Shown piece after piece: positions 17,151-25,193 of a stretch of 64,000 nucleotides of DNA (positions are counted from its first letter, which is position 1; each line of letters starts with the position of its first letter). This stretch comes from an uncultured Blautia sp. (GTDB lineage: Bacteria > Bacillota > Clostridia > Lachnospirales > Lachnospiraceae): NCBI GenBank assembly GCA_934364795.1, contig CAKRMK010000017.1, positions 7,500-71,499 of the forward strand. The letters run 5' to 3'. The notes below the pieces were generated by a model. It was not told the DNA's origin and searched no databases. It saw only the letters and a program-made list of their open reading frames with translations. The position numbers and the translations under genes were made by a program.

Positions 17151-18034
17151 AGCTCAAAGCTTCTCCTTTTTGACGGAAAATGCACTCTCTGGTATTCCAT
17201 AAGCATACTTAGGATTTCGGGCTCCTGTACCTTCTTTGAACAGTCCAGGATTCTCAAAAACAGATCTCTTTGTTCTGATCCCAGTGGATACGTATGCAGC
17301 AGCCAGTCCAGATCGTTCTCTCTTTTCTGGCAGATAAGGGCTGTGGCAATCTCTTCCATATGTTTCAGAACATATTGTTCATATCTGTCTCTGGCCTCTT
17401 TTGTCAGCTCTACCGGCCACATAAGGCGGCTTAAAACCATTTCCCGGACAAAATCCTGGGACTCCTGTGCATGTGCCATTTCAAAACGTTTATCATACTC
17501 CAGAAAATGAAATACCTTTCCCAGAAAGCAATTGCGATAATAAAGCCCGCTTCCATGAACTTCCGTCATCAAAATACGGGCAGGCGTATTCTCAACGCCT
17601 TCTTCATAATACTCCGGGAACCACAAAACTGCCTGGATTTCCCCATAAAGGTGAACCCGCAGCTCTTCTCCTATTTCCGAAAGGATTTCCTTTAATCCTG
17701 ATTCCCGGCTGTTCATCTGTACTTCCAGTCTTTGTATTTTATGGCATCCTGTAAAAGCACCACTTCCAAGATCCACAAAATCACTGGAAAACCACAGTTC
17801 TTCCAGGAAACGGCAATTATAAAATCCATATCTGCCAATTTTTCTCACTCCGGAAGGAATCCGGACGCACTGACAGCTTTTTCCTGAAAACAGGTAATCT
17901 CCTAATTCTGTTACCGGGACACCTTTTATCTGTGCAGGGATTTCCACAATTTCATTATCTGTGTTCATTTCTGTAACTATGGCATGATTTTCCCGGATTT
18001 CATAAGAAAAATTGCCATTCGTATATTTTTCCAT
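17147..18034 (-). CDS. Leucine-rich-repeat (BspA-type) protein, first gene of the VWA-MoxR operon
   Basis: A 295-residue protein with no signal peptide from the start chosen. Residues about 20-115 are BspA-type leucine-rich repeats (EIPAQIKGVPVTELGDYLF, VRIPSGVRKIGRYGFYNCRF, SGAFTGCHKI). The remaining 180 residues are mainly helical and unrecognised. ATG 18034 has GAGGAG before it; upstream in-frame ATGs lack ribosome sites. It overlaps the VWA gene by 4 bp. A cytosolic LRR with a VWA-MoxR pair suggests recognition of a protein ligand. It is divergent from pduL, 89 bp away. Confidence 0.8.
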   Translation of the reverse strand: MEKYTNGNFSYEIRENHAIVTEMNTDNEIVEIPAQIKGVPVTELGDYLFSGKSCQCVRIPSGVRKIGRYGFYNCRFLEELWFSSDFVDLGSGAFTGCHKIQRLEVQMNSRESGLKEILSEIGEELRVHLYGEIQAVLWFPEYYEEGVENTPARILMTEVHGSGLYYRNCFLGKVFHFLEYDKRFEMAHAQESQDFVREMVLSRLMWPVELTKEARDRYEQYVLKHMEEIATALICQKRENDLDWLLHTYPLGSEQRDLFLRILDCSKKVQEPEILSMLMEYQRVHFPSKRRSFEL

Positions 18035-18123
18035 TTTCCTGCTCCTCATAAGCTGCAAAAAATACTTGATATTTTTCCTCATTAAGTTTAAACTCATAAA
18101 AAACACTTCGCGGAGGAACTTTT

Positions 18124-18762
18124 ATGAGCATCAAAATTCCTATCGAAACTTCAGCCCGTCATATTCATATGTCCCAGGAGGATTTTCATTTTCTCTTTGG
18201 TGAAGATGCACAGCTTCACTACATAAAAGAATTAAGCCAGCCAGGTCAATATCTCTGTCAGGAGCGTGTCACTGTCAGAGGTCCCAAAGGGGAATATACA
18301 AATATGGCAATTCTTGGTCCTTTCCGTAAAGAAACCCAGGTAGAGCTTTCTCTTACAGATACACGAAAAATCGGACTTCCCGGAATTATCCGACAGTCCG
18401 GTGACACTGCCGGCTCTCCAGGCTGTACCCTGATCGGACCTAAAGGTGAGCTTACCCTCTCCCGTGGAGTCATTGTAGCCAAGCGGCATATCCATATGAC
18501 CCCTGCTGATGCAGTTACCCTTAAAGTTAAGGATAATGACGAGGTTTTTGTCCTTACCAAAAGCTATGGACGGGCACTGATCTATGCAGATGTTGTGGTC
18601 CGCGTAGACTGGAATTACCGTCTTGCCATGCATGTGGACACAGATGAAGCCAACGCCTTTTCCTGTGACACTGATCCTTATGGTGTCATTGTAAAATTCT
18701 TTGATGACAATTATAATACAGACAAATGGATCGAAGATGTACTTTCCGGTTTTAACCGCTGA
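18124..18762 (+). CDS. pduL: Phosphate propanoyltransferase (PduL-type phosphotransacylase)
   Basis: A 212-residue enzyme that interconverts acyl-CoA and acyl-phosphate. It has two PduL half-domains with metal-binding histidine motifs, SARHIHMS (about residues 10-17) and AKRHIHMTPADA (about 120-131), plus the segment RVTVRGPKGEY. GGAGG lies before ATG 18124. No microcompartment shell genes are near, and no encapsulation peptide is obvious at the N-terminus. It may therefore serve as the general phosphotransacetylase with an acetate kinase elsewhere. Confidence 0.92.
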   Translation: MSIKIPIETSARHIHMSQEDFHFLFGEDAQLHYIKELSQPGQYLCQERVTVRGPKGEYTNMAILGPFRKETQVELSLTDTRKIGLPGIIRQSGDTAGSPGCTLIGPKGELTLSRGVIVAKRHIHMTPADAVTLKVKDNDEVFVLTKSYGRALIYADVVVRVDWNYRLAMHVDTDEANAFSCDTDPYGVIVKFFDDNYNTDKWIEDVLSGFNR

Positions 18763-18783
18763 TACATATATTCCATATACTTA

Positions 18784-18826
18784 AAAGTGCTTCCTGCCCG
18801 GATCCCGGGTGTGGAAGCACTTTTTT
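18784..18826 (+). terminator. Rho-independent terminator after pduL
   Basis: AAAGTGCTTCC (18784-18794) pairs with GGAAGCACTTT (18813-18823), with a small inner CCCGG/CCGGG stem and a T run to 18826. It can also serve the convergent NlpC/P60 gene ending at 18829. Confidence 0.85.
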
Positions 18827-18828
18827 CA

Positions 18829-21219
18829 TCATTGAATTCCAATTGAAGTGGCAAGAAGCTCCTGAAGAGAGTTATTTACCATAATTCCTGTAAAGCCTGT
18901 TTCATCGCTGTCTGCTTCCTCAAAAGAGGCATCTGACTGCACTGCATCTCCATAGGTTACCTGACTGAATACACTGATATTCTGTCCTGCTTCCAGCAGC
19001 TCCTGGAGACTGTTTGCAACATAAAGGCTTCCTGGTGATATCTGGCCATTTCCGGTAGGATCCTCTGTAAATGTGTCAAGGTCTCCTGTATTCACAAGAT
19101 TTGCCTTGATCAGTGCCTGAAGTCCATTGGATACATCAATACCTGAAATTCCGGTTCCAGCAATTGCCTTGCCACTCTGGCGCATTTCTTCCATCTGCTG
19201 TGCGTTCGGATAGAAGGATGGCTGACGGATATAACGGAAACTTGCGCTGTACGCTTCTCCTACCGTTACGCCATTTTTGCTGGAGGAACAATGTACTACG
19301 ATCCAGTCCCCTGCGTCTGTCTTTCCGCAGATAATACCTACGTGGTTGGCACTGCCTGCCTCCGGTCCTCTCTGGAACACCAGATCACCCGGCTGGGCAT
19401 CAGCTTCACTGACTACATTGGCCCTTCCCCACTGATCTGAGGTTCCGCTTCCTACAGCAGCGATCATCGCCTGGTCTTTATAACCATTGATCACAGCCCA
19501 GGTAACAAAACCACTGCAGTCAAGACCATATGCCCTGAAAGAACCACTGCTCTGGCTTCCTTCTGCTGTAACCTGTGTCAGTGCTCCCCAGCTTGGATCC
19601 ATACCGATTGTGGTAGATTTGCCGCCCCAGAAGTAACCAATCTTACCCACCAGGGAATAAGCAGCTGCAATTACATTAACACGTTCTTCTGAAACATCGT
19701 CTCCCACACTTTGTCTTACAAAGCCCTTAGCCGCAGTTACAGTGGCGCACAAAAGCTTACAGTCTGTTTCCAGATATTTCTTAAGAACCCCTCTTTCAGA
19801 CTTGGGAATCTTATTTTCTTTAATGTAATAATTAACATGACGGTTCGCATAGGATATCCTTCCGGTATCATCTTTGACTACCGGATTCATTCTGGCAAAT
19901 ATAGCTGCCAGATCATCCTTACTGGAAGCGTCCAGTTTATATGAAGTTTCTCCCTGCAGGCTTCTCTCATATATATATATTGCAAGGATATCCTGCCAGT
20001 TCCTTACAAGCAGGGCATCAGCGGAGGTAGTCACGCCCCCTTCTGAATCTGATACATCTGTGAGATGATTCTGCTCTTTGTATTCTTTTTCAATCTGATC
20101 CATAATGTCCGCAAAATCATCGGAAAATGAAAGCTGATAATTCTGCTGCAGGCTGTTCAGATAAAATTCCTTTCCTGCATGAAGATTAGAAGCATACACA
20201 GGTGCTGCTGTCAGCGCTGCCGGAGTTACCACAATTTCCGGAGTCGGTGTCGGTGTCGGAGTCAGCTCTGGCTGGTCATCGTCCGTTTTTTTATCATCCT
20301 TCTTATCATCATCTGCTTCCCCTGGCATCTGGCTGATAGTATCTTCCATCTCAACCAGCAGCTTATAATTGGTTACTGCAGCCTGTTCCTGCGGAGAAAG
20401 TTTATTATATGTCTTACGTAAAGACTTCACTGTCTGTGTTTTCTTGTCATCATATGCCAGCTGAAAAGCTTTATTAATGTCCCGGACCAGCGCACTTACT
20501 TTCTTCTGGCTCTCCTCTGAAAGACCTGGAGCCGGTGTGGCTGTGGGGTCCTCTGTAGGTTCTGGCGTCACACTTGGTGTTACGTCTGGTGTGTCTGGGT
20601 CCTCTGGCTCACCGGTAGGCTCTGGTGTCACACTTGGTTCCTCTGGGTTCTCTGGCTCATCCGTAGGTTCTGGCGTCACACTTGGTGTTATGTCTGGTGT
20701 CTCTGGATTCTCTGGCTCACCGGTAGGCTCTGGTGTCACGCTGGGTTCCTGTGGATTCTCCGGTTCGTCCGTAGGCTCTGGTGTCACACTTGGTGTTACG
20801 TCTGGTGTCTCCGGATTCTCTGGTTCACCGGTAGGCTCTGGTGTCACGCTGGGTGTCTCCGGGTTCTCTGGCTCATCTGCAGGCTCTGGTGTCACACTTG
20901 GTGTCTCTGAATCCTTTCCTGGAACCGGACTTACTGCCGAATCAGACGGATTCTCTGCTTCTGTTCCTGATGCATTTCCTGCTTCTCCCGATTCTTCTGC
21001 CTGATCAGAAGAATTCTCTTCTGTATTTCCCGGGTCAGCTTCTGCCTGTGTGGCTGCCGGGGTCTCTTCTGCCTGTGCTTCTGAAATTTCTGTCTGCGTA
21101 TCACTTGCTGATCCTGACAACGTTGTTTCTTCTGTTGCAAAGGCCGAGGCAGTGCTTCCAAGCGAAACTGCCATAGCCATTGTAATGCACAAACATTTTG
21201 TCAGATATTTATTTTTCAT
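18829..21219 (-). CDS. Secreted NlpC/P60 peptidoglycan hydrolase with Pro-Thr-Glu repeats
   Basis: A 796-residue exported protein. The signal peptide (MKNKYLTKCLCITMAMAVSL, cleavage near AFA) is followed by an acidic Ser/Glu region. A PSVTPEPTxEPENP repeat block (about residues 106-229), a helical region and a second short TPTPTP linker come next. The C-terminal NlpC/P60 domain has its catalytic Cys at about 568 (YGLDCSGFV) and a His in NHVGIICG. The role is cleavage of wall peptides. Two starts are possible, 21219 (used, best signal peptide) and 21252 (better ribosome spacing). A GMDPSWG stretch before the active site is unusual. Confidence 0.88.
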   Translation of the reverse strand: MKNKYLTKCLCITMAMAVSLGSTASAFATEETTLSGSASDTQTEISEAQAEETPAATQAEADPGNTEENSSDQAEESGEAGNASGTEAENPSDSAVSPVPGKDSETPSVTPEPADEPENPETPSVTPEPTGEPENPETPDVTPSVTPEPTDEPENPQEPSVTPEPTGEPENPETPDITPSVTPEPTDEPENPEEPSVTPEPTGEPEDPDTPDVTPSVTPEPTEDPTATPAPGLSEESQKKVSALVRDINKAFQLAYDDKKTQTVKSLRKTYNKLSPQEQAAVTNYKLLVEMEDTISQMPGEADDDKKDDKKTDDDQPELTPTPTPTPEIVVTPAALTAAPVYASNLHAGKEFYLNSLQQNYQLSFSDDFADIMDQIEKEYKEQNHLTDVSDSEGGVTTSADALLVRNWQDILAIYIYERSLQGETSYKLDASSKDDLAAIFARMNPVVKDDTGRISYANRHVNYYIKENKIPKSERGVLKKYLETDCKLLCATVTAAKGFVRQSVGDDVSEERVNVIAAAYSLVGKIGYFWGGKSTTIGMDPSWGALTQVTAEGSQSSGSFRAYGLDCSGFVTWAVINGYKDQAMIAAVGSGTSDQWGRANVVSEADAQPGDLVFQRGPEAGSANHVGIICGKTDAGDWIVVHCSSSKNGVTVGEAYSASFRYIRQPSFYPNAQQMEEMRQSGKAIAGTGISGIDVSNGLQALIKANLVNTGDLDTFTEDPTGNGQISPGSLYVANSLQELLEAGQNISVFSQVTYGDAVQSDASFEEADSDETGFTGIMVNNSLQELLATSIGIQ
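20533..20904. repeat. In-frame tandem repeat coding the Pro-Thr-Glu linker
   Basis: About 370 bp of imperfect tandem repeats lie inside the NlpC/P60 gene. The higher-order unit is 108 bp (36 codons) made of two related halves, PSVTPEPTDEPENP and PSVTPEPTGEPENP. It is prone to slippage, so length should differ between strains. Confidence 0.85.
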
Positions 21220-21388
21220 ATTTAAAAGATGCTCCCTTCTGTATATGAACATCCCTTTACTCCCCTATATAAAGGTATGCATTATTACCTAAAAGACAGT
21301 CCGTGTCAAATATTAACATGCATTATTGTAGCATAATCACAATTCTAAATCAACCATCCTCAAAATATCAGTATATTTTTTTACAAAA

Positions 21389-21444
21389 AACCGGGAGCCA
21401 GACCTTTCATTTGCATATGCTTTGAAAAGTACCGGTTCCCGGTT
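21389..21444 (-). terminator. Terminator after the phospholipase C-like gene
   Basis: AACCGGGAGCC (21389-21399) pairs with GGTTCCCGGTT (21434-21444) with one wobble. On the minus strand a T run follows (complement of 21385-21390). Confidence 0.65.
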
Positions 21445-21462
21445 TCCTTAAAGATGCGCGTT

Positions 21463-21512
21463 TTAGAGCATGTCTGAAAAAGACTTTAGGGCGTGTTTGA
21501 AACAGGCTCTAA
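21463..21512. repeat. Dispersed repeat family 1, minimal copy (termini only)
   Basis: The 50-bp copy runs from TTAGAGCATGTCTGAAAAA to TTTGAAACAGGCTCTAA with almost no interior. Its right terminus contains the TAG stop (21511-21509) of the adjacent minus-strand gene. Confidence 0.65.
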
Positions 21513-22105
21513 CATGCTGCTAAAATATAAAAGTCTTCTCTTCCAAGTCTTTTTGCAGCAAGCTGCAGAATTCCATGAATTACCTGTGAGCAGACAGAAA
21601 GAATGTACTGAATATCTTCTACAATATTTCGCTCTTTGGAAAGATATTTGGCATGTGCTCTCTGAATATATCCTACAAGTTCCTGAAAATTCCCAAAATG
21701 AACAGGAATGATGGTCATATTGTTCACTGCACCGCTCTCTATGTAGCGCTTTAAATAATTCTTAAGATGTTTCTCATACTTGTTATGCTCATACAGATTT
21801 CCGGTAAAATTCCTGTTATGCGGAAAAGTAAAATAATCTGCCATATAATGCATAACTTCGCCAAATCTGCGCCAGTATACCCGTTCCTTGCTTTCCCATG
21901 GACTTGTTTCCACAAGTGCTTTCATCTTCTCCTGGATTTCTTCAAAGGTTCCGAAATATTCATGCTTCTTCGTCAGAAAAGATGGCTTGATATCCGGAAG
22001 GATACTTCCCAGACAAAAAGCTTTCCTGTGGGACTGAAGACTCTTTTCAACAGGCATCTGGTCAGCCAGATATCTGGCAACCAGTATATGAGATTTTTTA
22101 CGCAA
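21509..22105 (-). CDS. Zinc-dependent phospholipase C-like protein
   Basis: A 198-residue protein of the zinc-dependent phospholipase C / S1-P1-like fold. Metal-ligand candidates are seen in KSHILVARYLAD (His), FCLGSILPDI (Asp), KHEYFGTF (His) and GEVMHYMADYFTFPHN (His/Asp/His). No signal peptide is seen, so it is probably cytosolic like many short Clostridia homologues, and the substrate is uncertain. The final codons FYILAAC and the stop run into repeat 21463-21512, whose terminal TTAGAGC supplies the TAG. Confidence 0.75.
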   Translation of the reverse strand: MRKKSHILVARYLADQMPVEKSLQSHRKAFCLGSILPDIKPSFLTKKHEYFGTFEEIQEKMKALVETSPWESKERVYWRRFGEVMHYMADYFTFPHNRNFTGNLYEHNKYEKHLKNYLKRYIESGAVNNMTIIPVHFGNFQELVGYIQRAHAKYLSKERNIVEDIQYILSVCSQVIHGILQLAAKRLGREDFYILAAC

Positions 22106-22341
22106 TCGCTTCCTCTACTTTCCTGTTTTCATCCTTTGTGATGGACGAAATACAATATACTGTAAAAAGCTTTGTATATGCTTTTTTCACCTATAGTCAT
22201 CACTAACTAATATAACAGAAAGTTATGTAAATTTCAAAATAAACTTTGCCTAATTTTTTATAAAATATTTGTATATATTTTATACAATTTTTTGTGATTG
22301 TGATAAAAAAACCTTCCAGCAGGATTCTCCGTAACCAGCTC

Positions 22342-22370
22342 TTGTTTTTTGATGTCATATATTGTATGAT
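22342..22370 (+). promoter_or_regulatory. Sigma-A-type promoter of the polysaccharide deacetylase gene
   Basis: TTGTTT (22342-22347), a 17-bp spacer and TATGAT (22365-22370) lie 57 bp before ATG 22427. The rest of the 321-bp gap 22106-22426 is A/T-rich with nothing else clear. Confidence 0.5.
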
Positions 22371-22426
22371 AAGAAAGACAGTTTTTTGTCCTGATTTCCA
22401 AGTTTACTACACAAAGGAGGAATTAT

Positions 22427-23782
22427 ATGCCAGGCCATAGATCGCACACGAACAGGGGGCTGGCGGCTGTTGCAGTTCTCATGTGTCTGTGCTGTGGAGT
22501 TTCTTTTACACAGTCTTCTGCAACACCCTCGCCAATTGAGGATTCCCAGGCTCCGGATATGTTTGTGGCAGGAAATACAGATGATTCTTCGATTCATTCT
22601 GATGGTTCAGCATCCGAAGATACAAGTAACACCATAACCACTGCCCCAGATGAAAATGACGGACAGGATTCAACTGATACCGATTCTTCTGATACCGCTT
22701 CAGACACACAAAGCAGTGCTGCATCTACTGAGGTTTCACCGGAAGCTTCACAGGGTGTATGGACTCCTGTAGGCAGCAACTGGTATTTTATGGTAAATGG
22801 AGAAGGCTACAAGGGATGGCTTACAGATACCGATGGGCATCGCTATTATTTCGATGAAAACGGAGTAATGCAGACCGGATGGCTGGATCTGAACGGTCAG
22901 CGATATTATCTTAATGCTGATGGTGTGGCACAGACCGGTGATGTAACCATAGATGGACAGCTTTATCATTTTGATGCTGCCGGCGTTTTGCAGGGAGAAG
23001 GATCTACCGAGGATACTTCCGATGAACCTCTAATATTTTACATGAATACAGCTTCTGCAGACAATAACGCTGCAGAAGCTGCTGTTACTTTAGAGCCGAC
23101 CGCTGATTCACAGACAGCCGAAACCAAAAATTCACCTGATATTACAGAAGCAGCCGTCACACCAGCCCCGACAAAGACACCAAAGCCCAAAGGAATGATC
23201 GCTCTTACTTTTGATGATGGGCCAAGTGACTTTACTGACCGTCTGCTGGATTGTCTGGAAGCTAATAATGCGAAAGCAACTTTTTTCCTTGTTGGGCAGG
23301 AAATAGAATATTTTCCTGAACCTCTGTCCCGTATGGAGGCTCTTGGATGTGAAATCGGCAATCATTCCTACGATCATACAGATCTTGCCACGCTTTCTGC
23401 TGAAGACGTAAGCAGCCAGATTTCTTCCACTGATCAGGAAATCCAGGATCTTGTAGGTCATAAGGCAACACTTGTCCGTCCACCTTACGGTTCGTTTAAT
23501 GACACAGTTGCACAAATTGCCGAAAGACCGCTGATTCTCTGGTCTGTAGATACTCTGGACTGGGAAACCCAGAATGCCGATTCCATAGTACAGAATGTAA
23601 TGGCAGATGCACAGGATGGGGCTGTAATCTTAATGCATGATATATTCAAGGAATCCGTAGATGCAGCAGAGATTTTTATTCCACAGCTTATCCAGGAAGG
23701 ATACCAGCTTGTCACCATAAGTGAACTTGCCGCTGCAAAAGGAATCACACTGGAAAACGGAACTTCTTATGGATCATTCTGA
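22427..23782 (+). CDS. Secreted polysaccharide deacetylase with cell-wall-binding repeats
   Basis: A 451-residue exported enzyme. A signal peptide is followed by an Asp/Ser/Thr-rich linker. About three wall-binding repeats of the choline/glucan type (GSNWYFMVNGEGYKGW, GHRYYFDENGVMQTGW, GQRYYLNADGVAQTG) span about residues 108-190. The C-terminal NodB domain (about 255-440) has TFDDGP, the metal ligands HSYDH, the catalytic loop RPPYG, and WSVDTLDW and LMHDI. It would deacetylate peptidoglycan or another surface glycan. AAAGGAGG precedes ATG 22427. Repeat D follows the stop. Confidence 0.93.
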   Translation: MPGHRSHTNRGLAAVAVLMCLCCGVSFTQSSATPSPIEDSQAPDMFVAGNTDDSSIHSDGSASEDTSNTITTAPDENDGQDSTDTDSSDTASDTQSSAASTEVSPEASQGVWTPVGSNWYFMVNGEGYKGWLTDTDGHRYYFDENGVMQTGWLDLNGQRYYLNADGVAQTGDVTIDGQLYHFDAAGVLQGEGSTEDTSDEPLIFYMNTASADNNAAEAAVTLEPTADSQTAETKNSPDITEAAVTPAPTKTPKPKGMIALTFDDGPSDFTDRLLDCLEANNAKATFFLVGQEIEYFPEPLSRMEALGCEIGNHSYDHTDLATLSAEDVSSQISSTDQEIQDLVGHKATLVRPPYGSFNDTVAQIAERPLILWSVDTLDWETQNADSIVQNVMADAQDGAVILMHDIFKESVDAAEIFIPQLIQEGYQLVTISELAAAKGITLENGTSYGSF

Positions 23783-23791
23783 TATAAAAAT

Positions 23792-23871
23792 CTACGGCGC
23801 CCTCATCCGGACAAAATTTCCCCCAATTGTGACGCACATCTTGCAGAAAGCCTTTTGGGGGCACGCTCTAG
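23792..23871. repeat. Dispersed repeat family 1, half copy in reverse orientation
   Basis: Read on the minus strand it starts CTAGAGCGTGCCCCCAAAAG and continues GCTTTCTGCAAGATGTGCGT to CGGATGAGGGCGCCGTAG. This is the left half of the 164-bp copy at 54070, ending exactly at the central hairpin. It lies between two convergent genes. Confidence 0.75.
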
Positions 23872-23875
23872 CAAA

Positions 23876-23904
23876 AAAGAACTGCTCATAAAGAACAGTT
23901 CTTT
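23876..23904. terminator. Bidirectional terminator
   Basis: AAAGAACTG (23876-23884) pairs with CAGTTCTTT (23896-23904), with A and T runs on either side. It ends both the deacetylase and SH3 transcripts. Confidence 0.8.
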
Positions 23905-23916
23905 TTATTGTCTGCA

Positions 23917-24843
23917 TTATTCTGTTTTCTCTTCAAGAAGGCTTCCAAAAACATATGCTTCAGAACCTTCATATTCAATCTGGATCCAGTCACCGCTTTC
24001 GCCCTTCTTCTCAACCTCGGTACCGGCAGGTAAACCTCCAAGTATCTCGGCATCACTGCTGGCTGCCGCACGGACATTGCAGTCCTCTGTAACTACCAGA
24101 ATCGTCCCATCTGCTGTTTCTGCGGATCCGGTGGCATCATCACCAAGTCCCTCAAGAAATGCTGCAAGTGCAGAGTCTGCTGCCTGTGCATCTTCGTACA
24201 GCTTCTTTATCTTGGCTTTCAGCTCCTTAACATCATCATCCTGGCGCAGACTGACTTCATATTTCGTAATCTCATCACTGTCGCTGTGAACAGCACCGTC
24301 AATCTTCCAGTTTCCCTCTGTGTCCTTCACCACATAGAACTCTGCAAGCGCAGGTACCTTTGTATCAATCCCCTGACAGATGTAGTAAAAGCAGGAATAT
24401 ACTACATAGGAATCGTCATCAAGCCCCTTTTTCGTATAGATGTCGCCGGCTTCATACTCTTCGATATATTTGGAATTGGTAATCTTAGACTCATCAGATG
24501 GTGCAAGATTATCAACAAGAGTACGCAGCGTTGCAATATCTTTATCCCCCAGGGCTTTATAGTAGCCCTTGATCAATGAAGTAATCTCTTCATTAGCTGT
24601 TTCCATGGGATTGGCGTCTTTCTTCCCGTCAGTCTCCCCATCATTTGCCGGAGAAGAAGGAACATTTCCCTGGTCGTTGTCTGCTGTCGTCTGATTCTCC
24701 ACTGTGTCCTTACTGGAATCGCCCTTCCCGCTTCCCATAAATGCACGGACACCGAAAAACAGGACAACCACGATTAACAGAATCGCTCCGCCAAGCATAA
24801 AATAGCGAAGGTTATCTGATAACCATTCTCTGAAATTATCCAA
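23917..24843 (-). CDS. Membrane-anchored SH3 (bacterial SH3b) domain protein
   Basis: A 308-residue protein. A short cytoplasmic start is followed by one transmembrane helix (about residues 14-33, YFMLGGAILLIVVVLFFGVR) and a Ser/Asn/Gly-rich linker. A middle domain of about 120 residues resembles a NTF2-like fold but is not firmly recognised. The C-terminal SH3b domain (ILVVTEDCNVRAAASSDAEI to EAYVFGSLL) probably binds wall peptides. I place the start at TTG 24843 because AAGGAGG lies eight bases before it. The open frame to 24924 would run into the tRNA gene and is rejected. Confidence 0.78.
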   Translation of the reverse strand: MDNFREWLSDNLRYFMLGGAILLIVVVLFFGVRAFMGSGKGDSSKDTVENQTTADNDQGNVPSSPANDGETDGKKDANPMETANEEITSLIKGYYKALGDKDIATLRTLVDNLAPSDESKITNSKYIEEYEAGDIYTKKGLDDDSYVVYSCFYYICQGIDTKVPALAEFYVVKDTEGNWKIDGAVHSDSDEITKYEVSLRQDDDVKELKAKIKKLYEDAQAADSALAAFLEGLGDDATGSAETADGTILVVTEDCNVRAAASSDAEILGGLPAGTEVEKKGESGDWIQIEYEGSEAYVFGSLLEEKTE

Positions 24844-24895
24844 GTTCTTGTCCTCCTTAATACAACGCACCGGAACGCCCGATCGTTCCAGGCAA

Positions 24896-24967
24896 TACAC
24901 CTGAAGGGAATCGAACCCCCGCACATGGTACCGGAAACCACTGCTCTATCCACTGAGCTACAGGTGC
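24896..24967 (-). tRNA. tRNA-Arg (anticodon CCG)
   Basis: The 72-nt cloverleaf reads, on the minus strand: acceptor GCACCTG with CAGGTGT; D arm GCTC-AGTGGATA-GAGC; anticodon arm GTGGT-TTCCGGT-ACCAT, with CCG at loop positions 34-36; T arm with TTCGATT. The discriminator is A and CCA is not encoded. It lies 53 bp upstream of the SH3 gene start. Confidence 0.9.
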
Positions 24968-25084
24968 AATTTAATTGTTGAATTATCAATGTACAACTGC
25001 TTCAACTTTAAAAAGTATAGCACAATATTGAATGGATGTAAAGTTTTTTCTTTTGATGGAATATTCAGATCTAATTCGAAAAGT

Positions 25085-25190
25085 TTTCCCGCAATCTTCT
25101 GCAAATCAGTAATGCCTCCAGCTGGTGCCATTACTATATATGTATGTCTGATTGCGGGAATGATTTTGAAACTTTTTCCAGCAAAAACTG
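25085..25190. repeat. Nested inverted repeat containing a degenerate family 1 right end
   Basis: The outer arms are TTCCCGCAATC (25085-25095) and GATTGCGGGAA. The inner arms are AGTAATG and CATTACT. GATTGCGGGAATGATTTT near 25151 matches the right end of the dispersed repeat (compare 56300). It follows the stop of the Ig-like protein gene and may terminate it. Confidence 0.5.
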
Positions 25191-25193
25191 CTT

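Noticed and set aside
20533..20904. Possible CRISPR array
   Set aside because: The repeats are imperfect, contiguous and in frame with a coding sequence; there are no unique spacers or cas genes.
20477..21004. 175-codon plus-strand frame rich in Gly/Ser/Val repeats
   Set aside because: It is the antisense reading of the Pro-Thr-Glu repeat block of the NlpC/P60 gene, with no ribosome site.
24844..24924. N-terminal extension of the SH3 protein
   Set aside because: It would overlap the tRNA-Arg gene; a TTG with an excellent AAGGAGG lies downstream.
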